Assembly: GCF_040054535.1 (NCBI RefSeq)
Contig: NC_090783.1
Location: forward strand, 171,001 to 235,000
Reading direction: 5' to 3'
Length of the DNA: 64,000 nucleotides
Source of the DNA: Antennarius striatus
Taxonomy: Eukaryota > Chordata > Actinopteri > Lophiiformes > Antennariidae
Position numbers and translations under genes: made by a program. Each line of letters begins with the position of its first letter. Within the stretch, counting starts at the first letter, position 1. Below are positions 27,189 to 56,740 of this stretch, piece after piece. The notes under the pieces are model-generated. The model did not search any database, was not told the origin of the DNA, and saw nothing but the letters and a program-made list of their open reading frames with translations.

Positions 27189-28110
27189 CTCACCTGATTG
27201 GATGACGGCTGAAAATAAGATTTCCCATCATGCACCGCGGTGGTCTCGGCTCTACACAGGACCGGAGGCGTTGACCGAGACGAGAAGCTGCGGTGGGTGA
27301 GCGCGAGGGAAACCGGAAGCTGCCGGAGCGGACTTCAAAATAAAAGCACGTCGCTACGGTGGTTTGTTTAAAGAATAGAAGGAAGTTTTAATTAATGACG
27401 TGGGGGGGGGGCGACGACATGTTTACCTTTCAGTCAACCGCGTTTGTCCAGATCAATCTCATCCATCATCATTGTTTAATAAACAACCAACGCGTCAGCC
27501 TGTATTTTATTGTGAAAGCCAACCGGAGGTGGTCGGGGTGCTGCCGGTGTCTTCACGCTGTCACTCATCGCTCATCTCCGTTAATTTCCCCTTTTTTCCT
27601 CCATCTCTCGTACGTTCGCGGCTCGCCGGTACCGGGCCTCGCTGCGGGTCCCTGCCGGGTTCGGTTGCTCTTCCCCGGCCTGCGGCTCCGGGCCGAGCCG
27701 GTGAGCGCGTCCCGGCCGGAGCGGTCCCGTCACAAATCGGTGCGTTAATCCACCGGATTGGAGGGATTGGGGCCGCACCGGCTTTAAAACCCGTGATTTA
27801 ACGGATCCTTCTCCCGGTACCGACACGGGACTGCCCGTTCATCCGCTCCGTTAACGGTTTGAGGCGTTCTACCGATCACCGGCTCCGGTGACCGGCTGAG
27901 GACCAGAACCAGCATCCCGGTCCGAATCCCGGGAATGTTCCGGCTCCGGTGGGAACAGCCTCCAGGATCGGTCCGTTAACGGAACCAGACGGAACCGATC
28001 ACCGCTCCCATCACCGGGAAAACCGTTAATTAGCGTCTGATGACGTACTTCCTGTCGGAGATCCTCGGCCTCTGATTGGTTCCTGAGGATCACAACCGGT
28101 TTTTGATGTA
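27189..28110. other. CpG-rich spacer between sptbn1 and eml6
   Basis: 27230-27360 and 27590-28030 are CpG-rich and could hold an eml6 promoter or a non-coding first exon about 1.2-1.9 kb upstream of its start codon. I see no coding exon here. Confidence 0.4.
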
Positions 28111-28112
28111 GC

Positions 28113-28875
28113 ATTGCTGCTAGCTAACTTGTAGCATTGCTGCTAGCTAACCTGTAGCATTGCTGCTAGCTAACCTTTAGCATTGCCGGTAGCTAACCTG
28201 TAGCGCTGCACTGCTAGCTAACAGTAGCATTGCTGCTAGCTAACCTGTAGCGCTGCACAGCTAGCTAACCTGTAGCATTGCTGCTAGCTAACCTGTAGCA
28301 TTGCTGCTAGCTAACTTGTAGCATTGCTGCTAGCTAACCTGTAGCATTGCTGCTAGCTAACCTTTAGCATTGCCGGTAGCTAACCTGTAGCGCTGCACTG
28401 CTAGCTAACAGTAGCATTGCTGGTAGCTAACCTGTAGCGCTGCACAGCTAGCTAACCTGTAGCATTGCTGCTAGCTAACAGTAGCATTGCTGGTAGCTAA
28501 CCTGTAGCGCTGTACAGCTAGCTAACCTGTAGCATTGCTGCTAGCTAACCTGTAGCATTGCTGCTAGCTAACCTGTAGCATTGCCGCTAGCTAACCTGTA
28601 GCGCTGCACTGCTAGCTAACAGTAGCATTGCTGCTAGCTAACCTGTAGCATTGCTGCTAGCTAACCTGTAGCGCTGCACTACTAGCTAACAGTAGCATTG
28701 CTGCTAGCTAACCTGTGGCATTGCTGCTAGCTAACCTGTAGCGCTGCACTGCTAGTAACAATAGCATTGCTGCTATCTAACCTGTAGCGCTGCACTGCTA
28801 GCTAACCTGTAGCATTGCTGCTAGCCAGCCTGTAGCATTGCTGCTAGCTAACTTGTAGCGCTCTGCTGCTAGCTA
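28113..28875. repeat. 23-bp GCTAGCTAACCTGTAGCATT minisatellite
   Basis: About 32 copies of a 23-base unit upstream of eml6, with a TAGCGCTGCACT variant alternating and a higher-order period of several units. Confidence 0.95.
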
Positions 28876-29040
28876 ACTTGCTAGTTAGCATGTAGCCTTC
28901 AGGTCAACCTTCAGAAGCCAGTGGTGAATAAATGACCTTTGACCTTTGGCAGTGGTGCTTCATCGATGACGCGCCGCTGTCTCACTGTGACTCTTCTGTG
29001 GAGTCGGTTGTTAGCTACAGCTAAGAATTCTGGGAGTTAG

Positions 29041-47493
<18,453 letters not shown>

Positions 47494-48690
47494 TCCTGAG
47501 TCCTCCGTCGCTTCTTCTTCTCTGGTGACGCTGACTCCGCCCGTCGCTGACTCCGCCCGTCGCTGACTCAGCCCGTCGCTGACTCCGCCCATCGCTGACT
47601 CCGCCCAACGCTGACTCCGCCCATCGCTAACCCGGCGCCGCCAGCATACCTGGCTTTTATTGTGGCGGGTCTCTCTTTATGTTCAGATGCTTTTACAGTG
47701 AAGGGTTTGTGTGTTTCATGTTTAGCGGTTCCGTGTAGCGTGTGTGTTTGTCAGGACATGCCTTTAAACTGACCAAACACTCGCTGCAGGTTTATCGTCC
47801 GGTGCTACGACCCCCCACCCCCCCAGGTTCTAGTTCTTAAACGACGATGAAACAGAATAAATGAATAAAGTGACGTTCAGTAGGATGTGTGTTCTAGGCA
47901 AGGAAGATGAGGATTAGGATTAGGATTAGGATTAGGGTTAGGGTTAGGGTTAGGGTTAGGGATTAGGGGTTAGACATTTAACAAATTACAAAAAATTCAG
48001 TGAAACAAAATTGTCTCCTTTGGAACATCAGAACCTGTTCTAGAGTGTCAGCTCAGCACCTGTTCAGGCGGTCCAGCTCCTGGTCCAGGTCTCCTTCTGG
48101 ACCGGTTCTTGTCCCACCAGAGATGCGGATGAAAGCAGAAGTCGCATTGATCCAGTTTTTTCTGGTCCTCCACCAGGGGCTCGGGTTCAAGGGTGGGTTT
48201 AGGGTCTACCAAACCCAACCCGGTTTGACTCTGAACCCGGTCCGGTTTGACCCGGTTTGACTTTGAACCCGGTCCGGTTTGATCTGGTTTGACTCTGAAG
48301 CAGCTCCAGAGAACACCCTGGGGAAACTGTGTGTTTGATGGAAACGTGGCGTTCAGGGTCGTCTGTTGAATCCAGCGTTAAATGTCGTGTCACACGTGTT
48401 CTGGTGTGGAACCTGTTCTTTTACATTATTTACAATAAAAGTTAGAAGAAAACAAAATGTCTCTGTGATTTTTTTTATTTTACAAAATAAAATCAAGGAA
48501 GATTGAAAACATTTGTATTTTTATTGGTTCTCTGTATTTTTATTGGTTCTCTGTATTTTTATTGGTTCTCTGTATTTTTATTGGTTCTCTGTATTTTTAT
48601 TGGTTCTCTGTATTTACAGCTGGGTCTAATGAGGCATCAGGAACCACACGTTCCTTCAGGTTCGTTGCTATAGGCTCAGACCGGTGAGAC
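47494..48690. other. eml6 3' region and spacer to mtif2
   Basis: GCTGACTCCGCCC repeats at 47525-47625 follow the stop. Poly(A) signals at 47856 and 47864 precede an interstitial telomere-like array (47911-47973). A CCGGTTTGAC repeat lies near 48220-48290, another AATAAA near 48434, and a 20-base TATTTTTATTGGTTCTCTG repeat (about six copies) at 48512-48612. No gene. Confidence 0.6.
47911..47973 (+). repeat. Interstitial telomeric repeat (GGATTA)4(GGGTTA)5
   Basis: Four GGATTA units followed by about five exact vertebrate telomere units (TTAGGG) and a degenerate end, 50 bases past the eml6 poly(A) signals. Confidence 0.92.
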
Positions 48691-48860
48691 AGGCTCCTCC
48701 CCGCCGCCAGGGGGCGGGGTCTCCTGCAGCAGAACCCCTCCCCGCCGCCAGGGGGCGGGCTGTCCTCTCTTGCTGACTGTCATGGCGGCGCCCGGTGGAG
48801 GGTTCAGGCCGCGGTGAGCGGAGCGGCTCAGACTGAAGCTCGTCCGGTGAGAGAAAATGA
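48690..48860 (+). promoter_or_regulatory. Likely mtif2 promoter and 5' exon
   Basis: CpG-rich block with two CCCCGCCGCCAGGGGGCGGG copies (CTCF/Sp1-like), then GTCATGGCGGCGCC and a possible donor CGCG|GTGAGC at 48812 or CCG|GTGAGA at 48847. It could be a non-coding exon spliced to the exon at 49616, or encode a short alternative N-terminus (MAAPGGGFRPR). Confidence 0.5.
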
Positions 48861-48999
48861 ACGAATCGGTTCTCCCGTTCATCGGGTTTAATTCAGCGGG
48901 GAAATCAGTTCGTTCTGTCGGATCAGAGATGATCGATCAGTCCGCTCGGATCGATCACATCCGGTTGTCTTGTCTTTGATTTATGTTCAGGTTACGTTT

Positions 49000-49065
49000 A
49001 ATGTGTGTGTGTGTGTGTGTGTGTGTACGTGTGTGTGTGTGTGTGTGTGTACGTGTGTGTGTGTG

Positions 49066-49117
<52 letters not shown>

Positions 49118-49118
49118 T

Positions 49119-49150
<32 letters not shown>

Positions 49151-49161
49151 CTGTGTGTGTG

Positions 49162-49198
<37 letters not shown>

Positions 49199-49238
49199 AT
49201 GTGTGTGTGTGTGTGTGTGTGTGTACGTGTGTGTGTAC

Positions 49239-49292
<54 letters not shown>

Positions 49293-49369
49293 ATGTGTGT
49301 GTGTGTGTGTGTGTACGTGTGTGTGTACATATGTGTGTGTGTGTGTGTGTGTGTGTGTCTGTGTGTGTG

Positions 49370-49413
<44 letters not shown>

Positions 49414-49424
49414 TGTGTGTGTAC

Positions 49425-49467
<43 letters not shown>

Positions 49468-49474
49468 TGTGTAC

Positions 49475-49508
<34 letters not shown>
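49000..49508 (+). repeat. (TG)n with TACG/TACA interruptions in mtif2 intron 1
   Basis: About 510 bases of TG repeat, about 105 bases upstream of the acceptor at 49615. Both strands give long artefactual ORFs. Confidence 0.96.
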
Positions 49509-49509
<1 letters not shown>

Positions 49510-49617
49510 CATATTGTATTGATGTGTGAAGAATGTCTTTGGCTCCACCCCCAGTCTGGATCAGATGGTCAGCTGACCCTCTGGGGGCGGGGTCTGACCC
49601 TGCTGCTCCCTACAGGT

Positions 49618-52600
49618 ATGAGTATGATGTCATCGATGATGCGAGCGGCCCAGCGACTTGCCACCGCCAACTCAGGTCAGCTACGCCACTTCCTGCCTTT
49701 GTCCCGCCTCTCTCCTGCACACAGCCACGCCTCCTTGTTGTGTCAGCAGAGCAGGAAGTATGCCCCCAAACAGGTGAGTGTCCTGATGATGTCATCACCT
49801 TCTACCTGGATCTCCTGTGCACGGATGGCTCCTCCCCTTTGGGTGATGTCACTTCCTGTTTGTCAGGAGATTTGACCTGGTCCTGTGTGTCATAGGTCAA
49901 AGTTCAGAGTCTGAACCAGCCGGCGGTGGAGGTCAAAGGTCAGAGGCGGGACCAGCCGGTGGGGGAAGTCAAAGGTCAGAGGCGGGACCAGCCGGTGGGG
50001 GAAGTCAAAGGTCAGAGGCGGGACCAGCCGGCGGTGGATGTCAAAGGGGCGGAGAGCAGAGGCGGGCCCAACAAGGACGCCAGGAGGAGGTACCGCCCAC
50101 ATGACCGCCACCAGCCAATCACCACGCTTCAGGGAGTCACGTGACCTCACGTTGATGTGTGTGTTCAGACCCCCAGCGGACCCCGCCTGCCTGAAGCCCC
50201 GCCCCCCTGTGGTCACTATCATGGGTCACGTGGACCACGGGAAGACCACGCTGCTGGACAGCCTGAGGCGGAGCCAGCTGGTCGCCATGGAGGCCGGAGG
50301 CATCACGCAGCAGATCGGGGCTTTCCTTGGTACTGGAGGGGGGCAGAACATCTCTGATGCTGATGATGTCATCACTCTGATGCTGATGTCACTGACTAAC
50401 GATGATGTCATCGTCTCCTGCTGACAGTCCAGCTGCCCTCAGGTGAGAGCATCACCTTCCTGGACACGCCCGGCCACGCCGCCTTCTCCTCCATGAGGGC
50501 CTGCGGAGCCAATGCCACTGACATCATCATCCTGGTGGTGGCGGCCGATGACGGCGTCATGACGCAGACGGTGGAGTCCATCCAGCTGGCCCGGCAGGCC
50601 GGGGGTAGGCGCCGCTTCCTGCGCCGCCGCTGGCATTCCTGACGCTACTTCCTGTTCATGACGTTACTTCCTGTTCCTGACATTATTTCCTGTTCCTGAC
50701 GCTATTTTTTGTTCCTGACACTACTTCCTGTTTTTGACACTACTTCCTCTTCCTCACACTACTTCCTGTTCCTGACGTTTCTTCCTGTTCCTGACGTTAC
50801 TTCCTGTTCCTGACACTACTTCCTGTTCTTGACGCTACTTCCTGTTCCTGACGTTACTTCCAATTCCTGACGCTATTTTTTGTTCCCGACGTTACTTCCT
50901 GTTCCTGACACTACTTCCTTTTCATGACATTACTTCCTGTTCATGACGTTACTTCCTGTTCCTGACACTACTTCCTGTTCCTGACATTACTTCCTGTTCC
51001 TGACGCTATTTTTTGTTCCTGACACTACTTCCTGCTTTTGACACTACTTCCTGTACCTGACGTTTCTTCCTGTTGCTGACGTTACTTCCTGTTCCTGACA
51101 CTACTTCCTCTTCTTGATGCGACTTCCTATTCCTGACATTACTTCCAATTCCTGACACTATTTTTTGTTCCCGACCTTACTTCCTGTTGCTGACGTTACT
51201 TCCTTTTCATGACGTTACTTCCTGTTCATGACGTTACTTCCTGTTCATGACGTCACTTTCTGTTCCTCAGTCCCGCTGATCGTGGCGGTGAACAAGTGCG
51301 ACAAACGCCAGGCCGACGCCCACAGGGTGAAGGAGGAGCTGCTGGGGCACGACGTTGTCTGTGAGGAGTTTGGGGGCGACGTCCAGGCCGTCCACGTGTC
51401 CGGACTCAAGGTAAGCCACGTCCCGCCCTCTCACCCCGCCCCGCCCCGCCCCCAATGACATCACTAACCACCTTGTCTCCAGGGCGACAACCTGCTGGCT
51501 CTGGCCGAGGCCACGGTGGCGCTGGCGGAGGTCCTGGAGCTGAAGGCCGACCCCGGCGGCCCGGTGGAGGGGCTGATCATCGAGAGCCGCACCAGCACCG
51601 GCAGAGGGTGGGCACTCCTGACGCGGCGTCGGGTCCTGGTCGTAATCGGGTTCCGTAACCGGTTCTATCCTGTTCCACAGACCCGTCACTACCGCCGTCG
51701 TCCAGCAGGGAACGCTGAGGCGGGGCTCCTTCCTGGTGGCCGGGGCCTGCTGGGCCAAGGTCCGCCTCCTGCTGGACGAGAACGGCCAGGGCGTGGCGGA
51801 GGCGGGGCCAGGGTCCGCCGTGCAGGTGGTGGGCTGGAAGGAGCTGCCTTCCGCCGGGGACACCATCCTGGAGGTGGAGTCAGAGGTGAGGACACACCCC
51901 TCTGGTCCATGTGGGTGGGGTCTGATGGTCTGACGTGGGCAGGGTCTGATGGGCTGATGTGGGCGGGGTCTCCTGGAGCAGCAGCGGGCGAGGGAGGTGG
52001 TTGACTGGAGGACTTCGGAGGCGGAGCATCAGCGGCTGCAGGAGGAGGGGCGTGTCATTGGGCAGAAGCAGTCGCTGCACCAGCAGGAGCACAGGAAGAG
52101 GAGGGCGGAGCTACAGCAGCTGGGCGGTAGGAGGAGCAAGGCGGTGGCCGCCGCCAAGAGGAGGATGGACGGCCCGAGGCTGAGCGAGAGAGTAGAGAGG
52201 GACAGGCTCCGCCTCCCGCTCATCATCAAAGGTACGCTTCACGCCACGCCCACTACTCGCCACGCCGGTCACACGCCCGTTGACGGCTGACTTCCTGTCC
52301 AGGCGACACGGCCGGCGCGCTGGAGGCGGTCCTGAATGTCGTGAACAGTTACGACGCGCAGCAGCAGTGCCCCCTGGAGGTCATCCACTGCGGCGTCGGA
52401 GACTTGTCGGAGAAGGACGTCAACATGGCTGACACGTTCGCAGGTGAGCTGCGTCCGGATTGGTCAGGCTTACCGCAGGAGGTGTGTCCAGCAGGGGGCG
52501 TGGCCAGCGTTGCTTCCTGTCATTTAAACGTGTTGTTTTTTGTAGTTTTAATAAATAAACATTAATAAATATTTAAATTTTCACTCATGAATCAAACTTT

Positions 52601-53379
52601 TCTTAAATCTGTAAATTTTATTCTCAACCGTTTTAAACTTGTGTCCAGACTTCAGTTAATGTTACAAATCTGAATTTTATGCTGACTCAGCGACCAGGGG
52701 TCAGAGGTCAGAGCAGGCCCTCAGGTGTGTCCGTCTCCCTCCAGGTTCCATCTACGGCTTCAATGTCGGGGCCAACAAGGCAGTGCAGCAGCTGGCGTCG
52801 AAGCAGGGTGTCCCCCTGCAGCTCCACGCCGTCATCTACCAGCTGATCGACGCGCTGAAGGCGGAGCTTAACAGCAGGCTGCCGCCACTCGTGTCCGAGA
52901 ACGTTGTGGGTGAGGACCCAGTGTGAACGGGTTGGTGTGAACGGGTCGTTGTGAACGGGTCGGTGTGAACGGGCTCTGGTTCCCCCCCCAGGCGAGGCGT
53001 CTGTGCTCGCCCTCTTTGAGGTCTCTGAGGGCAGGAAGAGGGTCCAGGTCGCCGGCTGTCGGGTCCAGAAGGGCCAGCTGGACCGCCGGATGCGGTTCCG
53101 GGTGATCCGGGGCCAGGACGCCATCTGGGAGGGTGAGTCCCACCAGGGGGGGCAGGGTCCAGTGGGTGGGGTGTGCTGGTTCTGACCCAGGTCCTGTCGG
53201 GTCCTGCAGGCTCCCTGGCGGCGCTGAAGCACCACAAAGACGACGTCCAGACGGTGGTGGCGGGGATGGAGTGCGGCCTGTCGGCTGAGGGCGACGCAGA
53301 CTTTTCACCTGGTGATGTCATCGTCTGCTTCGAGCTGCTGGAGGCCCCCCAGGTCACGTCGTGGGAACCCGGCTTCTAG
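49618..53379 (+). CDS. mtif2: Mitochondrial translation initiation factor IF-2
   Basis: GTPase that brings fMet-tRNA to the small mitoribosomal subunit. Coding exons: 49618-49773, 49896-50089, 50169-50329, 50428-50604, 51271-51410, 51483-51607, 51681-51885, 51982-52231, 52303-52443, 52745-52909, 52992-53132, 53210-53379; 2025 bases, 674 residues. An Arg-rich, acid-poor N-terminus ([19 protein letters not shown]) fits a mitochondrial presequence. G motifs are [13 protein letters not shown] and NKCD. The later IF-2 domains run through [11 protein letters not shown] and [11 protein letters not shown] to a TSWEPGF end. It is about 53 residues shorter than human: exon 2 has a 12-residue repeat where the conserved IF2 N-domain should be. 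AATAAA is at 53495. It is convergent with sde2. Confidence 0.93.
49925..50045 (+). repeat. mtif2: 36-bp coding minisatellite in mtif2 exon 2
   Basis: About 3.5 copies of a 36-base unit including GACCAGCCGGTGGGGGAAGT, translated as [12 protein letters not shown]. Located between the presequence and the GTPase domain. Confidence 0.9.
50640..51265. repeat. 19-bp minisatellite TACTTCCTGTTCCTGACGT in mtif2 intron 4
   Basis: About 33 copies with several point variants. The unit includes ACTTCCTG, an ETS-family core, but its repetition in an intron is most likely neutral. Confidence 0.95.
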
Positions 53380-53698
53380 GACTTCAGCTCCCATCATCCT
53401 CTGCTGCCCCGTGACTCAGAGTGGAGGAAGTAGAACGTACACAAACTTTTGGACATGTCACTTCCTCTGATGTCAGCCAATCAGCTGCAGGCACAATAAA
53501 GGACCCTGTTCTGACCCGGTTCTGGTTCTAGAGTCAGTGATAGAAAACCCCACAACCCCTGAACCCCAAACGATCCCTGGATGACCCCTGAACCCCACAC
53601 ACGTCAGTTCAAGCCTTTATTGTTTGGTTGTACATGCTGCTCTCTGATTGGACAGCTGACACACACTATAAAAAGAAAAGGAAAGACCTCCCGTGACC
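53380..53698. terminator. Convergent mtif2/sde2 3' ends
   Basis: Short 319-base spacer. The mtif2 signal AATAAA (plus, 53495-53500) and the sde2 signal (minus, 53621-53616) point toward each other about 115 bases apart, so the two 3' UTRs end close together. Confidence 0.75.
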
Positions 53699-55770
53699 TC
53701 ACTTCCTCCTGGTCTTTCCTGGTTTGGCGAGCAGGGCGGGGTCGATCTGGTCGGGGGTCAGCCCTCTGACGGCGAGGAGGCGTGTTGCGCGCTCCCTCAG
53801 CGTCCCGCCGCACTTCAGGCCGCGTGACATCAGTTCCTGTTTCAGGACGTCCAGCCCCAGAGCCTCCAGCTGGGACAGCGAGGACAGGGCCACGCCCAAC
53901 TGCAGGGGGCGGGGCTCCATTAGTACCACTGGCACACCGGGGGCGGGGCTATATGTGTCAGTAACACCAGACAAACAGACCTCTGGCTGTCGGCCCATTG
54001 GTCCATCAGTAGAGGCTCTGGCAGGGCTCCGCCCCTCCTCTCCATTGGCTCCGGCAGGGCTCCGCCCCTCCTCTCCAGTGGCTCCTGCAGGGCTCCGTTC
54101 ATCTCCATTGGCTCTGGCAGGGCTCCGCCCCTCCTCTCCATTGGCTCCTGCAGGGCTCCGCCCCTCATCTCCATTGGCTCCTGCAGGGCTCCGTTCCTCA
54201 TCTCCATTGGCTCCGGCAGGGCTCCGCCCCTCATCTCCATTGGCTCCTGCAGGGCTCCGCCCCTCATCTCCATTGGCTCCTGCAGGGCTCCGTTCCTCAT
54301 CTCCATTGGCTCCGGCAGGGCTCCGCCCCTCATCTCCATTGGCTCCGGCAGGGCTCCGCCCCTCATCTCCATTGGCTCCTGCAGGGCTCCGCCCCTCATC
54401 TCCATTGGCTCCTGCAGGGCTCCGCCCCTCCTCTCCATTGGCTCCTGCAGGGCTCCGTTCCTCATCTCCATTGGCTCCGGCAGGGCTCCGCCCCTCATCT
54501 CCATTGGCTCCTGCAGGGCTCCGTTCCTCATGTCCATTGGCTCCTGCAGGGCTCCGCCCCTCCTCCCCAGTGGCTCCTGCAGGGCTCCGCCCCTCCTCTC
54601 CAGTGGCTCCTGCAGGGCTCCGCCCCTCGTCTCTGGTGGTTTGAGGAGCCAGTGAGGAGCCTTCTCCAGGCGCAGGAGGCGAGCTGGGCGGGGCCACAGA
54701 TGAGTTAAAAACACGTAAACGTGATGACGGTCTGAACCAATCACGTGGCATCTCTACCTGCGGCCCGGGAACTCTGGTGGTGTCGTCATGGAAGCAGCAG
54801 CTCCACCGCTGGTGGAGGTGGATGGAGACTCATCTTCATCATCCTCAGAGCTCATCAGCTCCACCCCCGTCCTGTAAGGACGCCAGCTCGTCACCACGCC
54901 CCTGCCCCCCCCAATTTCCATACTCACGAACGCTAACGACCGCTAACGACTCACCAGAAACACTCGGCCGTCTTCTTCCTCCTCTTCCTCTGCTGCTCGC
55001 TCTCGTCTGCGTTCGGCCTCTTGGTTGCCGAGGCGTCGCCCGCCCCCACCTGACCGCCGGCCGACGCCTGCAGACCTGAGACAGGAGTCCTTGTTAGTGG
55101 TGGGCGTGGTCCCAGCGGCTAGCAGCAAGGGGCGGGGCTGACCTTTGAGCACAGAGTCCTCCAGGCGCTCTGATAGGTCGTGACACTGCTGCTGGTAGTG
55201 GGCGTCGCTGTAGCGGTGCTGCGGCGCCTCCAGCTTCCTCTGCAGACGCTCCAGACGCCGCTGCTCCTTCTGCGCCTCCCGCTCCGCCTGCTGCTTCAGC
55301 CAGTCCGCCATCCTGCACACAGGAGAGGGCCACGCCCACCTCAGAGGGGACACGCCTCGGGGTGGGGTCATCGTGTGGGCGGCGCCCTACTCTTTCTCGT
55401 GGTTGACGTCTCGCAGGCGACGCCCGCTCAGGTCTCTGCACGCCTCGCGATTCGTTGTCTTCTCAATCTGAGCACCCAGAGCCCTCAGCATGGAGCCGAA
55501 GCCTGGACACACACACACACACACACACAGACACACACACACACACAGGCACACACACACACAGACACACACACACAGACACACACACACAGACACACAC
55601 ACACAGACACACACACACACACACACAGACACACACACACACAGACACACACACACACACACAGACACACACACACACACAGACACACACACACACACAC
55701 AGACACACACACACACAGACACACACACACAGACACACACACACAGACACACACAGACACACACACACAG

Positions 55771-55802
<32 letters not shown>

Positions 55803-55808
55803 ACACAG

Positions 55809-55840
<32 letters not shown>

Positions 55841-56614
55841 ACACACAGACACACAGACACACACACACACACACAGACACACACACAGACACACACACAC
55901 ACACACACAGACACACACACACAGACACACACACAGACACACACAGACACACACACAGACACACACAGACACAGACACACACACACACACACACAGACAC
56001 ACACACACACAGACACACACACACACACACACAGACACACACACACACACAGACACACACACACACGCATCACTTCCTGTCTACACGCCGTTAGAGGAAG
56101 ACACACGCATCACTTCCTGTCTACTTCCTGGAACACACCTCCTTTCCCCCCACGGAGGCGGGGCTCCAGGTGATAGACGGCTCCATGTTGGAGGGGGTCA
56201 TCTGGCTCCGCCCGCTGACCATTTCTGATGACGTAGAAATCACCTGGAGAAACACACTGCGCACACACAGATATGCTCGTTTAGCATCAAGCTAAGTCTT
56301 TTACACATGAGCTAGCAGACACTGACATGCTAAGCTAAGCTCAGGCTACATCCCCGCGTTGATGCTTTAACGGGAAAACGTCTCCCTGTCGTTCGGTTAG
56401 CCTGTTTGCTAACGTTAGCCTGTTTGCTAACGTTAGCATACCAGCTCACGCTCGTCCCCCACTCCACCTCCGTCGCTTCCCATTCCCGCCTCCGCCCGGT
56501 GGGAACGCTTACCGGGAACCGGACGAACCGGCCCAGAACGTCCGAGACCGCAGAACCCTCTGGGAACGTCAGGCAGGAGAACCGGGAACCGGGGGCGCTG
56601 ACAAACACCTCCAT
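53699..56614 (-). CDS. sde2: SDE2, replication/splicing-associated protein with cleaved ubiquitin-like domain
   Basis: SDE2 regulates PCNA-dependent replication stress and intron-specific splicing. Exons (minus): 56614-56513, 56256-56139, 55502-55391, 55312-55143, 55075-54955, 54871-54758, 54683-53981, 53899-53699; 1641 bases, 546 residues (human 451). A ubiquitin-like N-terminus ends in [16 protein letters not shown], the conserved di-glycine processing site. Then [20 protein letters not shown], a basic coiled coil ([17 protein letters not shown]), ECFW, an acidic SSEDDEDE stretch and a C-terminal SAP-like motif ([24 protein letters not shown]). The extra length is a translated 33-base minisatellite. 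An 81-base intron (53900-53980) before the last exon is itself open in frame. A palindromic NRF1-type site (56641-56650) lies upstream of the start. Confidence 0.94.
54010..54640 (-). repeat. sde2: 33-bp coding minisatellite in sde2, 19 copies
   Basis: Nineteen units encoding [11 protein letters not shown] with E/D, G/E and N/T variants. The array is in frame with both the upstream SPPAPGEGS and downstream [10 protein letters not shown] segments. One unit has lost a codon (DERSPA). There is no stop anywhere in the array. Confidence 0.93.
55505..56066 (-). repeat. (AC)n/(TG)n microsatellite in sde2 intron 2
   Basis: About 560 bases of ACACAC with GACAC interruptions on the plus strand. In the sde2 transcript it reads UGUGUG and ends right at the acceptor GTCCAG|GCTTCGG (exon from 55502). 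Confidence 0.96.
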
Positions 56615-56740
56615 CTTGAGTCGACGGCGACGAAGTCAGTGCGCATGCGCAGCTCGTCTCTTCTCGACCCCTCCCGCACCAGACGTCTTTACGTAGTGAC
56701 GTCACCACTGCCGCTGGAGACAACAGGAAGTGAAGGAAGT

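Noticed and set aside
25569-27300. Long plus-strand ORFs of 542 and 511 codons (PDPDPG- and LILVQV-like)
   Set aside because: Pure translation of a hexamer minisatellite with no splice signals, no unique domain and several frames open at once.
49955-50045. Idea that the mtif2 repeat is an unspliced intron
   Set aside because: The repeat is in frame with the conserved NKDARRR end of the same exon, and no donor/acceptor pair inside the exon restores the missing N-domain; kept as coding with a note of doubt.
53724-54644. 306-codon plus-strand ORF (APAGLRPSS repeats)
   Set aside because: Antisense shadow of the sde2 coding minisatellite; the minus strand carries the conserved SDE2 flanks.
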